Source: Streptomyces sp. NBC_01288
Lineage (GTDB): Bacteria; Actinomycetota; Actinomycetes; Streptomycetales; Streptomycetaceae
DNA: 64,000 nt
Assembly (NCBI RefSeq): GCF_035982055.1
Contig: NZ_CP108427.1
Location: forward strand, 5,517,001-5,581,000
Direction: 5' to 3'
Below, piece after piece: positions 20,950 to 29,428 of the stretch. Under the pieces are notes generated by a model. The model saw only the letters and a program-made list of their open reading frames with translations, was not told the origin of the DNA and did no database searches. Made by a program: the position numbers and the translations under genes. Numbering within the stretch: position 1 is the stretch's first letter; each line of letters opens with the position of its first letter.

Positions 20950-21735
20950 ATGAAGCGCAGCTCACGCATCTCCCGTTCCGCTCGCCTCGCGGGCAACCGT
21001 AGGTACGCGCTGTTCGTCGCCGTGGTGACGCTGGCACTGACCTCCGCCTCTGTGGCGACCGCCGACGACGGCCCCGGGCCCTTCGGTGTGACCACCGTGA
21101 CCGAGGTGAGCAAGCAGAGCGTGCGGGTCGGCGCCCTGTTCGGGGCGGCCCATGCCACCAGCCTCGCCGGGGGGCACCACTGCACCGCGTCCGTGGTGCA
21201 CAGCGCGGGGCACAACCTCATCGTCAGCGCGGCCCACTGTCTGGACGGTGACCCCGGCGACGTGTTCGTCCCCGGTTACCGGGACGGCAAGGCGCCGTAC
21301 GGGGTGTGGAAGGTCGAGAAGCGGTTCCTGCCGGACGGGTGGGCCAAGGGGCAGGCCGAGGACAGCGACATCGGGTTCGCCACGCTCGTCGAGGTCGGCG
21401 GCAAGAACATCGAGGACGTGGTCGGGGCCGACCGGTTCACGACCGGGACGGCGACCGGGGCCACGGCGGTGACGATCACCGGGTATCCCTCCGCGACCGA
21501 CCAGCCCATCAGCTGCACGAACAAGCCCACCCAGCACAGCGGCACCCAGCAGCGCATCGACTGCCCCGGCTTCACCGGCGGCACCAGTGGCAGTCCCTGG
21601 ATCAACGGGGACCAGCAGGTCGTGGGTGTCATCGGCGGGCATGAGCAGGGCGGGCTGACACCGGACATCTCGTACAGCGTCGTGTTCGGGAAAGAGGCGG
21701 CCGAGTTGTACAAGGACGCGACGACCGACCCGTAG
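20950..21735 (+). CDS. Secreted S1-family trypsin-like serine protease
   Basis: This 261-residue protein has a signal peptide of about 38 residues (basic start, hydrophobic core, cut near VATA-DD). The catalytic triad reads His96 in SAAHC, Asp140 in DSDIGF and Ser213 in GGTSGSPW. Cys pairs (HHC ... AHC, SCT ... DCP) fit extracellular disulfides. There is no long pro-domain, unlike the streptogrisins. It is probably exported by Sec and active outside the cell. It is likely monocistronic. The ATG follows a GTGGGACAGAGTGGGG leader. Confidence 0.88.
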   Translation: MKRSSRISRSARLAGNRRYALFVAVVTLALTSASVATADDGPGPFGVTTVTEVSKQSVRVGALFGAAHATSLAGGHHCTASVVHSAGHNLIVSAAHCLDGDPGDVFVPGYRDGKAPYGVWKVEKRFLPDGWAKGQAEDSDIGFATLVEVGGKNIEDVVGADRFTTGTATGATAVTITGYPSATDQPISCTNKPTQHSGTQQRIDCPGFTGGTSGSPWINGDQQVVGVIGGHEQGGLTPDISYSVVFGKEAAELYKDATTDP

Positions 21736-21832
21736 TGGGGCGGTTGGCCCGCGGTCGTACGACTCGCCCGTAATGCGGTGCTGTAAGGCGCGGTGTGCGG
21801 TGGGTGTGACTCGCTGAATACGCGTCAGATGT

Positions 21833-21860
21833 GGTGGAAGCACGGCGAAATGCCGCCACC
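21833..21860 (+). other. Leader hairpin before the NlpC/P60 gene
   Basis: GGTGG/CCACC encloses a GGC-GAAA-TGCC stem-loop about 50-77 bases before the GTG start. It could be part of a structured 5' leader. It does not clearly match the cyclic-di-AMP riboswitch known ahead of other Streptomyces cell-wall hydrolase genes. Confidence 0.4.
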
Positions 21861-21909
21861 CTGCCCCGAAATGGCCTTGAACAGGGCTGACATGGGGGAG
21901 GGTTGAGCC

Positions 21910-22911
21910 GTGCGAAAAGTATGGGTGGCCGGTGGGGTCGCGGCTGGGCTCGGGCTCAGCTTTGTGATGCTGCTCGTCGTCGGGGTCTACCTCGTCGCCG
22001 GGAACCTCGTGAACGGGGCCGGTGGCGGGAGCGTCGCGCTCGCCAAGGGCGCGGTGCCGACGGCGTACTCGGCGCTCGTGCAGAAGTGGGGCAACCTCTG
22101 CCCCGCCCTCAACCCCGCGCTGCTCGCCGCCCAGCTGTACCAGGAGAGCGGGTTCAACCCGAACGCGAAGAGCCCGGCGAAGGCCGAGGGGATAGCGCAG
22201 TTCATCCCCGGGACCTGGGCCACGCACGGGATCGACGCCAACGGCGACGGCGTACGCAACGTATGGGATCCGAATGACGCGATCCCGTCGGCCGCGACCT
22301 ACGACTGCGAGCTCGCCAAGTACGTGAAGGACGTGCCGGGGAACCAGACCGCGAACATGCTCGCCTCGTACAACGCGGGGGCGTACGCGGTCATCAAGTA
22401 CGGGGGCGTGCCGCCGTACTCCGAGACCAAGAACTACGTGAAGACGATCACGACGCTCTCGCAGAGCTTCGCCGCGCCCGTCAGCCGGGTCGATCCCTCC
22501 GAGCAGGCCGCGACCGCCATCACCTACGCCCAGACCAAGCTCGGCACGCCGTATCTGTGGGGCGGTAACGGCACCGCCGACCAGGACGGGCGGTTCGACT
22601 GCTCGGGGCTGACCAAGGCCGCGTTCGCCCAGGCGGGGATCACGCTGCCGCGCGTCGCGAACGATCAGTACAACGCGGGACCGCATCCGCAGCGGGCCGA
22701 ATTGCTTCCGGGAGATCTGGTGTTCTTCTCGGACGACCTCACCAATTCCCGGGCCATCCGGCATGTGGGGATTTATGTCGGCGGCGGGTACATGATCGAC
22801 GCGCCCCGGACGGGTGCTGTGATCCGATTCGACCCCATTGACACCCCTGATTACTTCGGCGCCACCCGGGTCACCGAAGATGGCGCGAAAGCGCTCCCCA
22901 CGACGGTGTGA
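21910..22911 (+). CDS. Secreted lytic transglycosylase / NlpC-P60 endopeptidase
   Basis: This 333-residue two-domain peptidoglycan hydrolase has an N-terminal signal-anchor (residues about 5-35). An SLT lysozyme-like domain follows (AAQLYQESGFNP with catalytic Glu, then EGIAQFIPGTW and MLASYNAGAYAV). The C-terminal NlpC/P60 domain has the Cys in FDCSGLTKAAF, the His in RHVGIYVGGG and the usual LLPGDLVFF. It would cut both glycan strands and stem peptides outside the membrane. The start is GTG 21910 after GGGGGAGGG. By position it may be the counterpart of SCO4132, next to the secretion-like cluster in S. coelicolor (from memory). Confidence 0.9.
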   Translation: MRKVWVAGGVAAGLGLSFVMLLVVGVYLVAGNLVNGAGGGSVALAKGAVPTAYSALVQKWGNLCPALNPALLAAQLYQESGFNPNAKSPAKAEGIAQFIPGTWATHGIDANGDGVRNVWDPNDAIPSAATYDCELAKYVKDVPGNQTANMLASYNAGAYAVIKYGGVPPYSETKNYVKTITTLSQSFAAPVSRVDPSEQAATAITYAQTKLGTPYLWGGNGTADQDGRFDCSGLTKAAFAQAGITLPRVANDQYNAGPHPQRAELLPGDLVFFSDDLTNSRAIRHVGIYVGGGYMIDAPRTGAVIRFDPIDTPDYFGATRVTEDGAKALPTTV

Positions 22912-23077
22912 ACCGAGCGTGAACCCACCCCCTGAGCTGCGGCGATGAGTCTCTCTTCGATAACGTCTGAGTGATCATTCGGTGGAGGGTGGAACGTATT
23001 AACCGGGACCGTGCGTTCCTGTTCAGTAATGCGCACGAGAGGTGCGCCCGGAACTACGACGAAGGAGCCGCAGCACC

Positions 23078-23785
23078 ATGGCTGTACTCGCCGAATCCGG
23101 GTCGAATCCCGACGTCGATCTGCTCTACGACATCAATGGGCTCGCCAAGGACGCACCGCACTGGTTCGACCGCGGCATGGAGTTCGTCGGGGAGTACGGG
23201 TTGCTCGTCGCGATGGTGCTGCTCGTGGTGGGGTGCTGGTGGTCCGTGCGGCGGCGTGGGGGCGAGGACTCCGCGTCGTCCGTGGCCGCGCTGGTGTGGG
23301 CGCCGCTCGCCGCTTCGCTCGCCGTCCTCGTGAACGTGCCCATCCGCGGGTTCGTGGAGCGGCCCCGGCCGTTCCTCGACCACACCGGGCTCGATGTGCT
23401 GATCTCCGGGAAGACCGACTACTCGTTCGTGAGCGATCACGCGACCATCACCATGGCGATGGGGGTCGCGCTGTTCGTCGCGGATCGGCGGTTCGGGGTG
23501 GTCGGGATCGGGCTCGCGCTGCTCGAAGGGTTCTGCCGGGTCTACATGGGCGTGCACTATCCGACCGACGTGATCGGTGGGTTCGCGCTGGGTACGGCTG
23601 TCGCTCTGCTTCTGTCGCCGGTTGCCATGGCTCTGCTCACGCCGGTGCTCAAGGCGGTTGAGGGGTCGGCGTGGGGTGGGTGGGTGGTTCGGTCGGCCGG
23701 TGCGCGGGGGGTGGGGCGGGATGCCTTGATTCCGGGGGCTCGTAGCGAGTCGTCCGGTACCGAGGAGCGGGACCTCGCTGCGTAA
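23078..23785 (+). CDS. PAP2-family membrane phosphatase
   Basis: This 235-residue polytopic protein carries the acid phosphatase signature. It reads RGFVERPRP (motif 1), YSFVSDHAT (motif 2, with the catalytic-helper His) and RVYMGVHYPTDV (motif 3 with nucleophile His). Such proteins remove phosphate from lipid carriers such as undecaprenyl pyrophosphate. ATG 23078 follows GAAGGAG by seven bases. The Lys-x6-Arg of motif 1 is only partly kept. It probably supports cell-wall lipid recycling, next to the hydrolase gene. Confidence 0.85.
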   Translation: MAVLAESGSNPDVDLLYDINGLAKDAPHWFDRGMEFVGEYGLLVAMVLLVVGCWWSVRRRGGEDSASSVAALVWAPLAASLAVLVNVPIRGFVERPRPFLDHTGLDVLISGKTDYSFVSDHATITMAMGVALFVADRRFGVVGIGLALLEGFCRVYMGVHYPTDVIGGFALGTAVALLLSPVAMALLTPVLKAVEGSAWGGWVVRSAGARGVGRDALIPGARSESSGTEERDLAA

Positions 23786-23830
23786 GGCTCCGCCTGGGGG
23801 TCGGTTCGTTGGCTGCGGGTGCGTTGTGGC

Positions 23831-24041
23831 TGGTCGCGCAGTTCCCCGCGCCCCTGAGGGGGTTGGGGTGGGGCGGGGTGACGGGGTACGGGTGGCTTGT
23901 CGCGCTCGCGCGGCGGAGCCGCGGATGGATACAGCCCCGCGCCCCTTAGGGGGTTGTCGAACCGTGGCTGACTTCTTCCCCCTGGGTGGTCGCGCCCGCG
24001 CGGCGGAGCCGCGGATGGATACGGTCCCGCGCCCCTGGGGG
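23831..24041. repeat. Three copies of the interspersed intergenic repeat
   Basis: Copies at 23831-23862 (short form), 23899-23953 and 23988-24041 share the core CGCGGCGGAGCCGCGGATGG and the tail CCCGCGCCCCT-GGGG. They fill the 300-base gap between two convergent genes. No protein gene is seen. Confidence 0.8.
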
Positions 24042-24085
24042 TGTTGCCGGACCGGAGCCGATTTCGCACCCTTGCTCAGCCCCGC

Positions 24086-25666
24086 CTACAACCCCTGCGG
24101 GTACGTGAAGAAGTGGGTCGGGTCGTACTGCTTCTTCAGGGTTGCCAGGCGGGTGGACGCGTCGCCGTAGTACGCCTTGCGCCAGTTGGTGAGAGTCGGG
24201 TCTGTGTAGTTCTGGTAGGCCGCGCCGGAGGCGTAGGGCTTCATGGCGTTGTGGAAGGACGTCAGCCAGGACTGGGCTGATGTGCCGGCCGTGCCGGAGG
24301 GCCAGGAGACTATGTACTGGGCCAGGATGCGGGAGCGGCGGTGGACGAAGGCCGTTGCCGTGGGGGAGACGCGGTTGACCGCGCCGCCGAGGGCCGTCAG
24401 GGCGATGTCGCCGGAGTTGCCGCGGACCGCCTTCATCTGGTTGAGCATCGTCTGGATGCCCGTGGCCGAGATCGAGCGGTCGAAGAAGTCGGAGCGGCCC
24501 ACGTAGGTCTCCCGCGCCAGCGCGCCCTGCGGGGAACGGCCCGGGGTCGAGCCCGGCAGGTGGCACTGGGCGTCCGTCGAGAAGGACGTGCAGCCCGCGT
24601 ACGCCTCCATCGACTCCTCGTACGTGTGCCGCTTCAGCGAGACGCTCGACGCGTTGCCGCCGACCAGGTGGGCCAGCTTGTCGACCGCGTTCTGGAGTTC
24701 GTTGTAGGTGCCGAGGGAGAAGGCCGCGACCGAGACGCGGGGCGTGCCGCCGGGTGTGTTCGTCAGGTGGCAGGACGACCAGATCTCGTCGGGCTGGTCC
24801 GGGCCCCACTCCTGCCAGGCCTTCACCACGGCCGCCGCCATCGACGACGGCCAGGTCAGATAGCCCGATACGGCCTGGGGCGCGGGGTGGGTCTTGAACT
24901 GGAGCTCCGTCACCACGCCGAAGTTGCCGTTGCCCGCGCCGCGCAGCGCCCAGAACAGGTCTTTGTTCTCAGTGGAGTTGGCGACCAGCTGCTTGCCGTC
25001 CGCCGTGATCAGCGTGGCCTGCGTGAGGCTGTCGCAGGTCAGGCCGTACGCCCGGGAGACCACGCCGTGGCCGCCGCCCAGGGTGAGGCCGGAGACGCCG
25101 ACCGTCGGGCAGGAACCGGCGGGGATCGTGACGCCCTTCGCGGCGAGGCCCCGGTACACGTCGATCAGCTTGGCGCCGGCGCCGACGACCGCGGAGGAAC
25201 CGCTCGCCCGGATCTTGTTCAGCTTCGACACGTCGAGGATGAGGCGGCCGTCGCCGGAGGAGTAGCCGGCGTAGGAGTGGCCGCCGTTGCGGATCGCGAC
25301 GCGGATGTTGTGGGCGCGGGCGTAGGAGAGGACCGAGCGGATGTCGTCGGGGTTCGCGACGTACGCCACCGCGGCCGGCTTCAGGGCGTCGAAGCGGGTG
25401 TTGTAGAGCTGGTGGGCCGTCTTCCAGGAGGCGTCACCGGGGCGGACCAGGGTGCCGTCCAGCTCACGGGCCAGGGCGGCCCAGTTGGCCGCGGCGGCTG
25501 CGGTGGTGGTGCGCAGGCCGGTCGTGCCGGTCGTGCCTGTCGAGCTGGAGGCGTTGGTCGCCGTGGCGGTCGGGGCACCGCCGCCGGTGTTCTTGCCGTT
25601 GCACGCGGTGGTCGCGACCGCCGCTATCGCGGCCACGCCGCCGCCTATGAACGAACGCCGTTCCAT
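24086..25666 (-). CDS. Secreted FAD-linked oxidase (BBE-type)
   Basis: This 526-residue protein starts with a twin-arginine-type signal (MERRSFIGGG) and a possible weak lipobox (TTAC). The FAD-binding PCMH domain has His in RNGGHSYAGYS, and a Cys in YGLTCDSLTQA suggests bicovalent flavin as in berberine-bridge and sugar oxidases. The C-terminal BBE domain ends YGDASTRLATLKKQYDPTHF. It probably oxidises a sugar or alcohol outside the cell, making peroxide. ATG 25666 has AGGAGG upstream. It is monocistronic. Confidence 0.88.
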   Translation of the reverse strand: MERRSFIGGGVAAIAAVATTACNGKNTGGGAPTATATNASSSTGTTGTTGLRTTTAAAAANWAALARELDGTLVRPGDASWKTAHQLYNTRFDALKPAAVAYVANPDDIRSVLSYARAHNIRVAIRNGGHSYAGYSSGDGRLILDVSKLNKIRASGSSAVVGAGAKLIDVYRGLAAKGVTIPAGSCPTVGVSGLTLGGGHGVVSRAYGLTCDSLTQATLITADGKQLVANSTENKDLFWALRGAGNGNFGVVTELQFKTHPAPQAVSGYLTWPSSMAAAVVKAWQEWGPDQPDEIWSSCHLTNTPGGTPRVSVAAFSLGTYNELQNAVDKLAHLVGGNASSVSLKRHTYEESMEAYAGCTSFSTDAQCHLPGSTPGRSPQGALARETYVGRSDFFDRSISATGIQTMLNQMKAVRGNSGDIALTALGGAVNRVSPTATAFVHRRSRILAQYIVSWPSGTAGTSAQSWLTSFHNAMKPYASGAAYQNYTDPTLTNWRKAYYGDASTRLATLKKQYDPTHFFTYPQGL

Positions 25667-25731
25667 TTCGCCTCCTGTGGGGTTCCGTCAAGTGAGATAC
25701 GGGCCGGACCCCACAAGTTCTCGTGCGCATG

Positions 25732-25911
25732 TCACAGGTTCGGAACAGGCGGATGCCCCGCGGCATCCGTCCTGGCCTGGCTTCTCGCCCGTCTCGCCGG
25801 ACCCCGCCAGCCGCAGACGCAGCGGGCGAAGCAGAAGGGACCCTGTTCGACCGTCGTCGTGTGATGTTCGGGATGTACGGGGGGAGCCTGTCGTTCGTCC
25901 TGCTGCGCCAC
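25732..25911 (-). CDS. Small zinc-ribbon-like protein (hypothetical)
   Basis: The 59-residue frame from GTG 25911 contains FCFARCVCGWRGPARRARSQA, a Cys/Trp-rich motif of a type seen in small Streptomyces proteins. It would coordinate a metal if real. The ribosome site is weak, and an in-frame TTG at 25920 is possible. The opposite strand also has an open frame here. I judge the minus strand more likely because of the cysteine motif. The rest of the gap 25667-26068 shows no other gene. Confidence 0.5.
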   Translation of the reverse strand: MAQQDERQAPPVHPEHHTTTVEQGPFCFARCVCGWRGPARRARSQARTDAAGHPPVPNL

Positions 25912-26068
25912 ATCGACCAAGGTACCGAGCCCGGGTAAAGCGCTCGTATGGCGGTCGCGCGACGGTCATAGGGCGGTTGTACGGCCGCCACAACGCGTGA
26001 CGGGCCCATCCACCCGTCGTTAAGCGGAACGACAGGGCCCGTGACGACGTACGGGGGTACGGCAGGCT

Positions 26069-26911
26069 ATGGAGCGGCAGCAGAGGCGCGCGGGCGGGGC
26101 GGTCGTCGCGGCGGGGCTCATGGTCGGGGTCTGTGTCGGCACCGGTGGATGCGGCGCCGGTGACGGGGTGGCGACCGCGGACGCGCGCGGCGGCGGTGAC
26201 GCGGTCGCGGTGGTGCGGCGCGCCGCCGACTCCCTTGCGGCGGCGGGGAGTTCACAGGCCCGTACGTCCATGGAGATGGCCACCGGCGGCACCCGCGTGA
26301 CCATCCGCGGCGAGGGCGTCTACGACTTCCGCCGCCAGCTCGGCCGGCTGAAGGTGCAGCTCCCGCAGGACCCGGCCGGCGCCAGTGAGCACCGGCCGAT
26401 CACCGAACTCCTCGCGCCGGGCGCCCTGTTCATGAAGAACCGGGGCGCCGGGGTGCCCGCCGACAAATGGGTACGGGTCGACACCGGGACGCTGACCGAC
26501 GGCAACCTCGTGACCGGCGGCGCCACCGACCCGTACGCCGCCGCCGAGTTGCTGCGCGGGACGACTACGGCGACGGATCTGGGGAAGACGGAGGTGGCCG
26601 GGGCCTCCGTGCGTCACTATCGGGGGGTCGCCGATCTCGCCGTCGCCGCGCGGAGCGCGTCAGCGGGGAACGAGGCGGCTCTGCGGTCGGCGGCGAAAGG
26701 GTTCGCCACCGCCCGCGTGCCCTTCGACGTCTACCTCGACGACCAGGGGCGCGTCCGCAAGCTGGGGCAGCGGTTCAGCTTCGTCAACGGGCAGCGCCAC
26801 AACCCGGTGGCGGTCACCTCGACGACGTTGCTGTACGACTTCGGGGCCCCCGTGGACGTACGACTTCCGGCGTCGAAGGACATCTACGCCGGGCAGATCG
26901 CCGAGAAGTGA
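26069..26911 (+). CDS. Probable exported lipoprotein
   Basis: This 280-residue protein has a hydrophobic N-terminus ending in a weak lipobox (TGG-Cys28). A domain rich in beta-strand-forming segments (TRVTIRGEGVYDFRR ... VPFDVYLDDQGRVRKL) resembles the LolA/LprG-like fold of actinobacterial lipoproteins that carry lipids. It is expected to be anchored on the outer face of the membrane. ATG 26069 lacks a strong ribosome site. It has no operon partner. Function is unproven. Confidence 0.7.
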   Translation: MERQQRRAGGAVVAAGLMVGVCVGTGGCGAGDGVATADARGGGDAVAVVRRAADSLAAAGSSQARTSMEMATGGTRVTIRGEGVYDFRRQLGRLKVQLPQDPAGASEHRPITELLAPGALFMKNRGAGVPADKWVRVDTGTLTDGNLVTGGATDPYAAAELLRGTTTATDLGKTEVAGASVRHYRGVADLAVAARSASAGNEAALRSAAKGFATARVPFDVYLDDQGRVRKLGQRFSFVNGQRHNPVAVTSTTLLYDFGAPVDVRLPASKDIYAGQIAEK

Positions 26912-27018
26912 CCTGAAACGGTCGGTGTGGGTCGGGGTGAGGACTAGCCCGTCCGTGCCATGCGCGTTGTGTAGACCGCTCCCTACTCTAGGAAGTCGGT
27001 GTCGGCAGAGAAGAGGTG

Positions 27019-27195
27019 ATGCACGTGGCTCCGGTCGGCGGTACGGCAGTTCAGGACCACGTGGCCCTCGCCGAGATCGAGCTGTGCGGAGACCTGATCA
27101 TCGCGGCCTCGGCCGCCGAGGACCGGCTCAGCCTGGAGAGCATCGACGAGGTGCTGAAGGTCGCCGAGGAACGGGACATCCCCGACAGGCCCTAG
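27019..27195 (+). CDS. Small conserved-looking protein beside csoR
   Basis: This 58-residue protein begins MHVAPVGGTAVQDHVALAEI and ends EERDIPDRP, with a Leu/Glu-rich helix between. ATG 27019 follows AGAAGAGGTG, and codon use has G/C in nearly every third position, so it is very likely real despite its size. Its last four bases overlap the end of the convergent csoR gene. I know no function. A link to csoR is suggested only by proximity. Confidence 0.75.
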   Translation: MHVAPVGGTAVQDHVALAEIELCGDLIIAASAAEDRLSLESIDEVLKVAEERDIPDRP

Positions 27196-27566
27196 GTGCG
27201 GAGGAGTCGGGCGATCGCCTTCGTCGCCTCGTCGACCTTCGCGTCGATCTCCTCGCCGCCCTTGATCGCCGCGTCGGCGACGCAGTGCCGCAGGTGCTCC
27301 TCCAGGAGTTGCAGCGCGAACGACTGCAAGGCCTTCGTGGAGGCGGACACCTGGGTGAGTATGTCGATGCAGTAGACGTCCTCGTCGACCATGCGTTGCA
27401 GGCCGCGGACCTGGCCCTCGATCCGGCGCAGGCGTTTGAGGTGCTCGTCCTTCTGGTGGTGGTAACCGTGCGTGACCGGTTCCTGGGTCACCTCGTCGAC
27501 CGGCTCGCGCGTCGGTTCGGAGGGCGCTGCCGCCGCGCCGGCCTCGGTGGTCGTCATCGCGTCCAT
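27192..27566 (-). CDS. csoR: CsoR-family copper-sensing repressor
   Basis: This 124-residue all-helical repressor is preceded by an acidic, His-containing N-terminal extension. The Cu(I) ligands are visible: Cys in DVYCIDIL, and His and Cys in EEHLRHC. RRIEGQVRGLQRMV forms the DNA-binding helix-1 region. Copper binding releases it from DNA. ATG 27566 has GGAGG five bases upstream. Its own operator is the palindrome at 27581-27601, just ahead of the start, so autorepression is very likely. No copper exporter lies next to it, so the targets must be elsewhere. Confidence 0.9.
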   Translation of the reverse strand: MDAMTTTEAGAAAAPSEPTREPVDEVTQEPVTHGYHHQKDEHLKRLRRIEGQVRGLQRMVDEDVYCIDILTQVSASTKALQSFALQLLEEHLRHCVADAAIKGGEEIDAKVDEATKAIARLLRT

Positions 27567-27580
27567 CGCGTCCTCCAGAC

Positions 27581-27601
27581 ATATACCCCTAGTGGGTATA
27601 T
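27581..27601. promoter_or_regulatory. CsoR operator
   Basis: ATATACCC-CTAGT-GGGTATAT is an almost perfect palindrome of the G/C-tract type bound by CsoR (TACCCnnnnnGGGTA). It is 15 bases before the csoR start codon. Confidence 0.88.
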
Positions 27602-27702
27602 CGTAACGAACTTTGCTGGGTATAGGGCCCTTGGTACGCCCCCGTGCGGATCACTGTGCCTGATGGGCGACACTGGGGGACGGCCCATTAGCCGTGGCCG
27701 GA

Positions 27703-27719
27703 TGATGCACTTAGCATCA
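27703..27719. promoter_or_regulatory. Short inverted repeat before the DUF47/PiT operon
   Basis: TGATGC-ACTTA-GCATCA lies 36 bases ahead of the GTG at 27755. It could be an operator; no PHO box was found in this gap. Confidence 0.35.
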
Positions 27720-27754
27720 GCCTGACCGAAACCCATGCATCCCGAGGACCCCTT

Positions 27755-28375
27755 GTGCGCTTTCGTCTGACCCCCAGGGAGACGAGCTTCTACGACATGT
27801 TCGCCGCGTCCGCGGACAACATCGTCACGGGCTCGAAACTCCTCATGGAACTGCTCGGGGCGGACACCGCCGGCCGGGCCGAGATCGCAGAGCGTATGCG
27901 GGCCGCGGAACACGCCGGTGACGATGCCACGCACGCGATCTTCCATCAGCTGAACTCCTCCTTCATCACGCCCTTCGACCGCGAGGACATCTACAACCTC
28001 GCTTCCTGCCTCGACGACATCATGGACTTCATGGAGGAGGCCGTCGACCTGGTCGTCCTCTACAACGTGGAGGAACTGCCCAAGGGCGTCGAGCAGCAGA
28101 TCGAGGTGCTGGCGCGGGCGGCGGAGCTCACCGCCGAGGCCATGCCCAACCTGCGCACGATGGACAACCTCACCGAGTACTGGATCGAGGTCAACCGGCT
28201 GGAGAACCAGGCCGACCAGATCCACCGCAAGCTGCTGGCCATGCTCTTCAACGGCAAGTACGAGGCCATCGAGGTGCTGAAGCTCAAGCAGATCGTGGAT
28301 GTGCTGGAGGAAGCGGCGGACGCGTTCGAGCACGTGGCGAACACGGTGGAGACCATCGCCGTCAAGGAGTCCTGA
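27755..28375 (+). CDS. DUF47 (PhoU-like) protein, partner of PiT transporter
   Basis: This 206-residue helical protein of the DUF47/PhoU-like family has the features LTPRETSFYDMFAASADNI and the conserved central FDREDIYNLASCLDDIMDF, whose Asp/Glu residues bind metal in PhoU-type proteins. Such proteins accompany and tune low-affinity PiT phosphate transporters. The start is GTG 27755. It is separated by 7 bases from the transporter gene, so the two form an operon. By memory it corresponds to SCO4137. Confidence 0.88.
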   Translation: MRFRLTPRETSFYDMFAASADNIVTGSKLLMELLGADTAGRAEIAERMRAAEHAGDDATHAIFHQLNSSFITPFDREDIYNLASCLDDIMDFMEEAVDLVVLYNVEELPKGVEQQIEVLARAAELTAEAMPNLRTMDNLTEYWIEVNRLENQADQIHRKLLAMLFNGKYEAIEVLKLKQIVDVLEEAADAFEHVANTVETIAVKES

Positions 28376-28382
28376 CCTCTCC

Positions 28383-29381
28383 ATGGACACCTTCGCTCTG
28401 GTCGTGACCATTCTGGTCGCGCTCTTTTTCACGTACACGAACGGTTTCCACGACTCCGCGAACGCCATCGCTACGTCGGTCTCGACCCGGGCGCTGACTC
28501 CGCGCGCGGCGCTCGCCATGGCCGCCGTGATGAATCTCGCGGGTGCTTTTCTCGGTTCCGGGGTCGCCAAGACGGTGAGTGAGGGGCTGATCGAGACGCC
28601 CGAGGGGTCGAAGGGGATGGGGATCCTCTTCGCGGCGTTGATCGGCGCGATCACCTGGAACCTGGTCACCTGGTACTTCGGGCTGCCGTCGTCGTCCTCG
28701 CACGCGTTGTTCGGCGGGATGGTGGGGGCCGCGCTCGCGGGCGGTACGGACGTCATCTGGCACGGGGTCGTCGACAAGGTCGTCGTGCCGATGTTCGTGT
28801 CGCCGGTGGTCGGTCTGGTCGGCGGTTATCTGGTGATGACGGCGATCATGTGGATCTTCCGGCGGGCCAATCCGCACAAGGCGAAGCGGGGATTCCGTAT
28901 CGCTCAGACCGTCTCGGCCGCGGGGATGGCGCTCGGGCACGGTCTTCAGGACGCGCAGAAGACCATGGGCATCGTGGTGATGGCCCTGGTGATTTCCGGC
29001 CACTCGACCTACGGCGATCCGATTCCGGTCTGGGTGAAGATCGTCTGCGCGTTGATGCTGTCGTTGGGGACGTACGCGGGCGGGTGGCGGATCATGCGGA
29101 CGCTGGGGCGGAAGATCATCGAGCTGGATCCGCCGCAGGGGTTCGCGGCGGAGACGACCGGTGCGGCGATCATGTTCACCACGGCGTATCTCTTCAAGGC
29201 GCCGGTGTCGACGACGCATGTCATCACCTCGGCGATCATGGGTGTCGGGGCGACGAAGCGGGTCAAGGCCGTTCGGTGGGGTGTTGCCAAGAACATCGTG
29301 ATGGGGTGGTTCATCACGATGCCGGCGGCGGCGATTGTGGCGGCGCTGGCGTTCTGGGTTGTGGACCTGGCTGTTCTGTAG
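28383..29381 (+). CDS. pit: PiT-family inorganic phosphate transporter
   Basis: This 332-residue integral membrane protein has the inverted-repeat PiT signatures. The first is TNGFHDSANAIATSVSTRAL near residue 19; the second-half equivalent is GLQDAQKTMGIV. GLPSSSSHALFGG and APVSTTHVITSAI contribute to the phosphate/metal path. It imports metal-phosphate with protons at low affinity, complementing the ABC-type Pst system encoded just downstream on the other strand. ATG 28383 follows the DUF47 stop by 7 bases. It corresponds to pitH1 (SCO4138) from memory. Confidence 0.92.
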   Translation: MDTFALVVTILVALFFTYTNGFHDSANAIATSVSTRALTPRAALAMAAVMNLAGAFLGSGVAKTVSEGLIETPEGSKGMGILFAALIGAITWNLVTWYFGLPSSSSHALFGGMVGAALAGGTDVIWHGVVDKVVVPMFVSPVVGLVGGYLVMTAIMWIFRRANPHKAKRGFRIAQTVSAAGMALGHGLQDAQKTMGIVVMALVISGHSTYGDPIPVWVKIVCALMLSLGTYAGGWRIMRTLGRKIIELDPPQGFAAETTGAAIMFTTAYLFKAPVSTTHVITSAIMGVGATKRVKAVRWGVAKNIVMGWFITMPAAAIVAALAFWVVDLAVL

Positions 29382-29428
29382 GCGCCGTGCCGCTGTATGC
29401 CGGGGGCTTCGCCCCCTGGCCCCCCGTT

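Noticed and set aside
27602-27754. PHO box upstream of the DUF47/PiT operon
   Set aside because: No pair of GTTCACC-like 11-mers was found in the gap.
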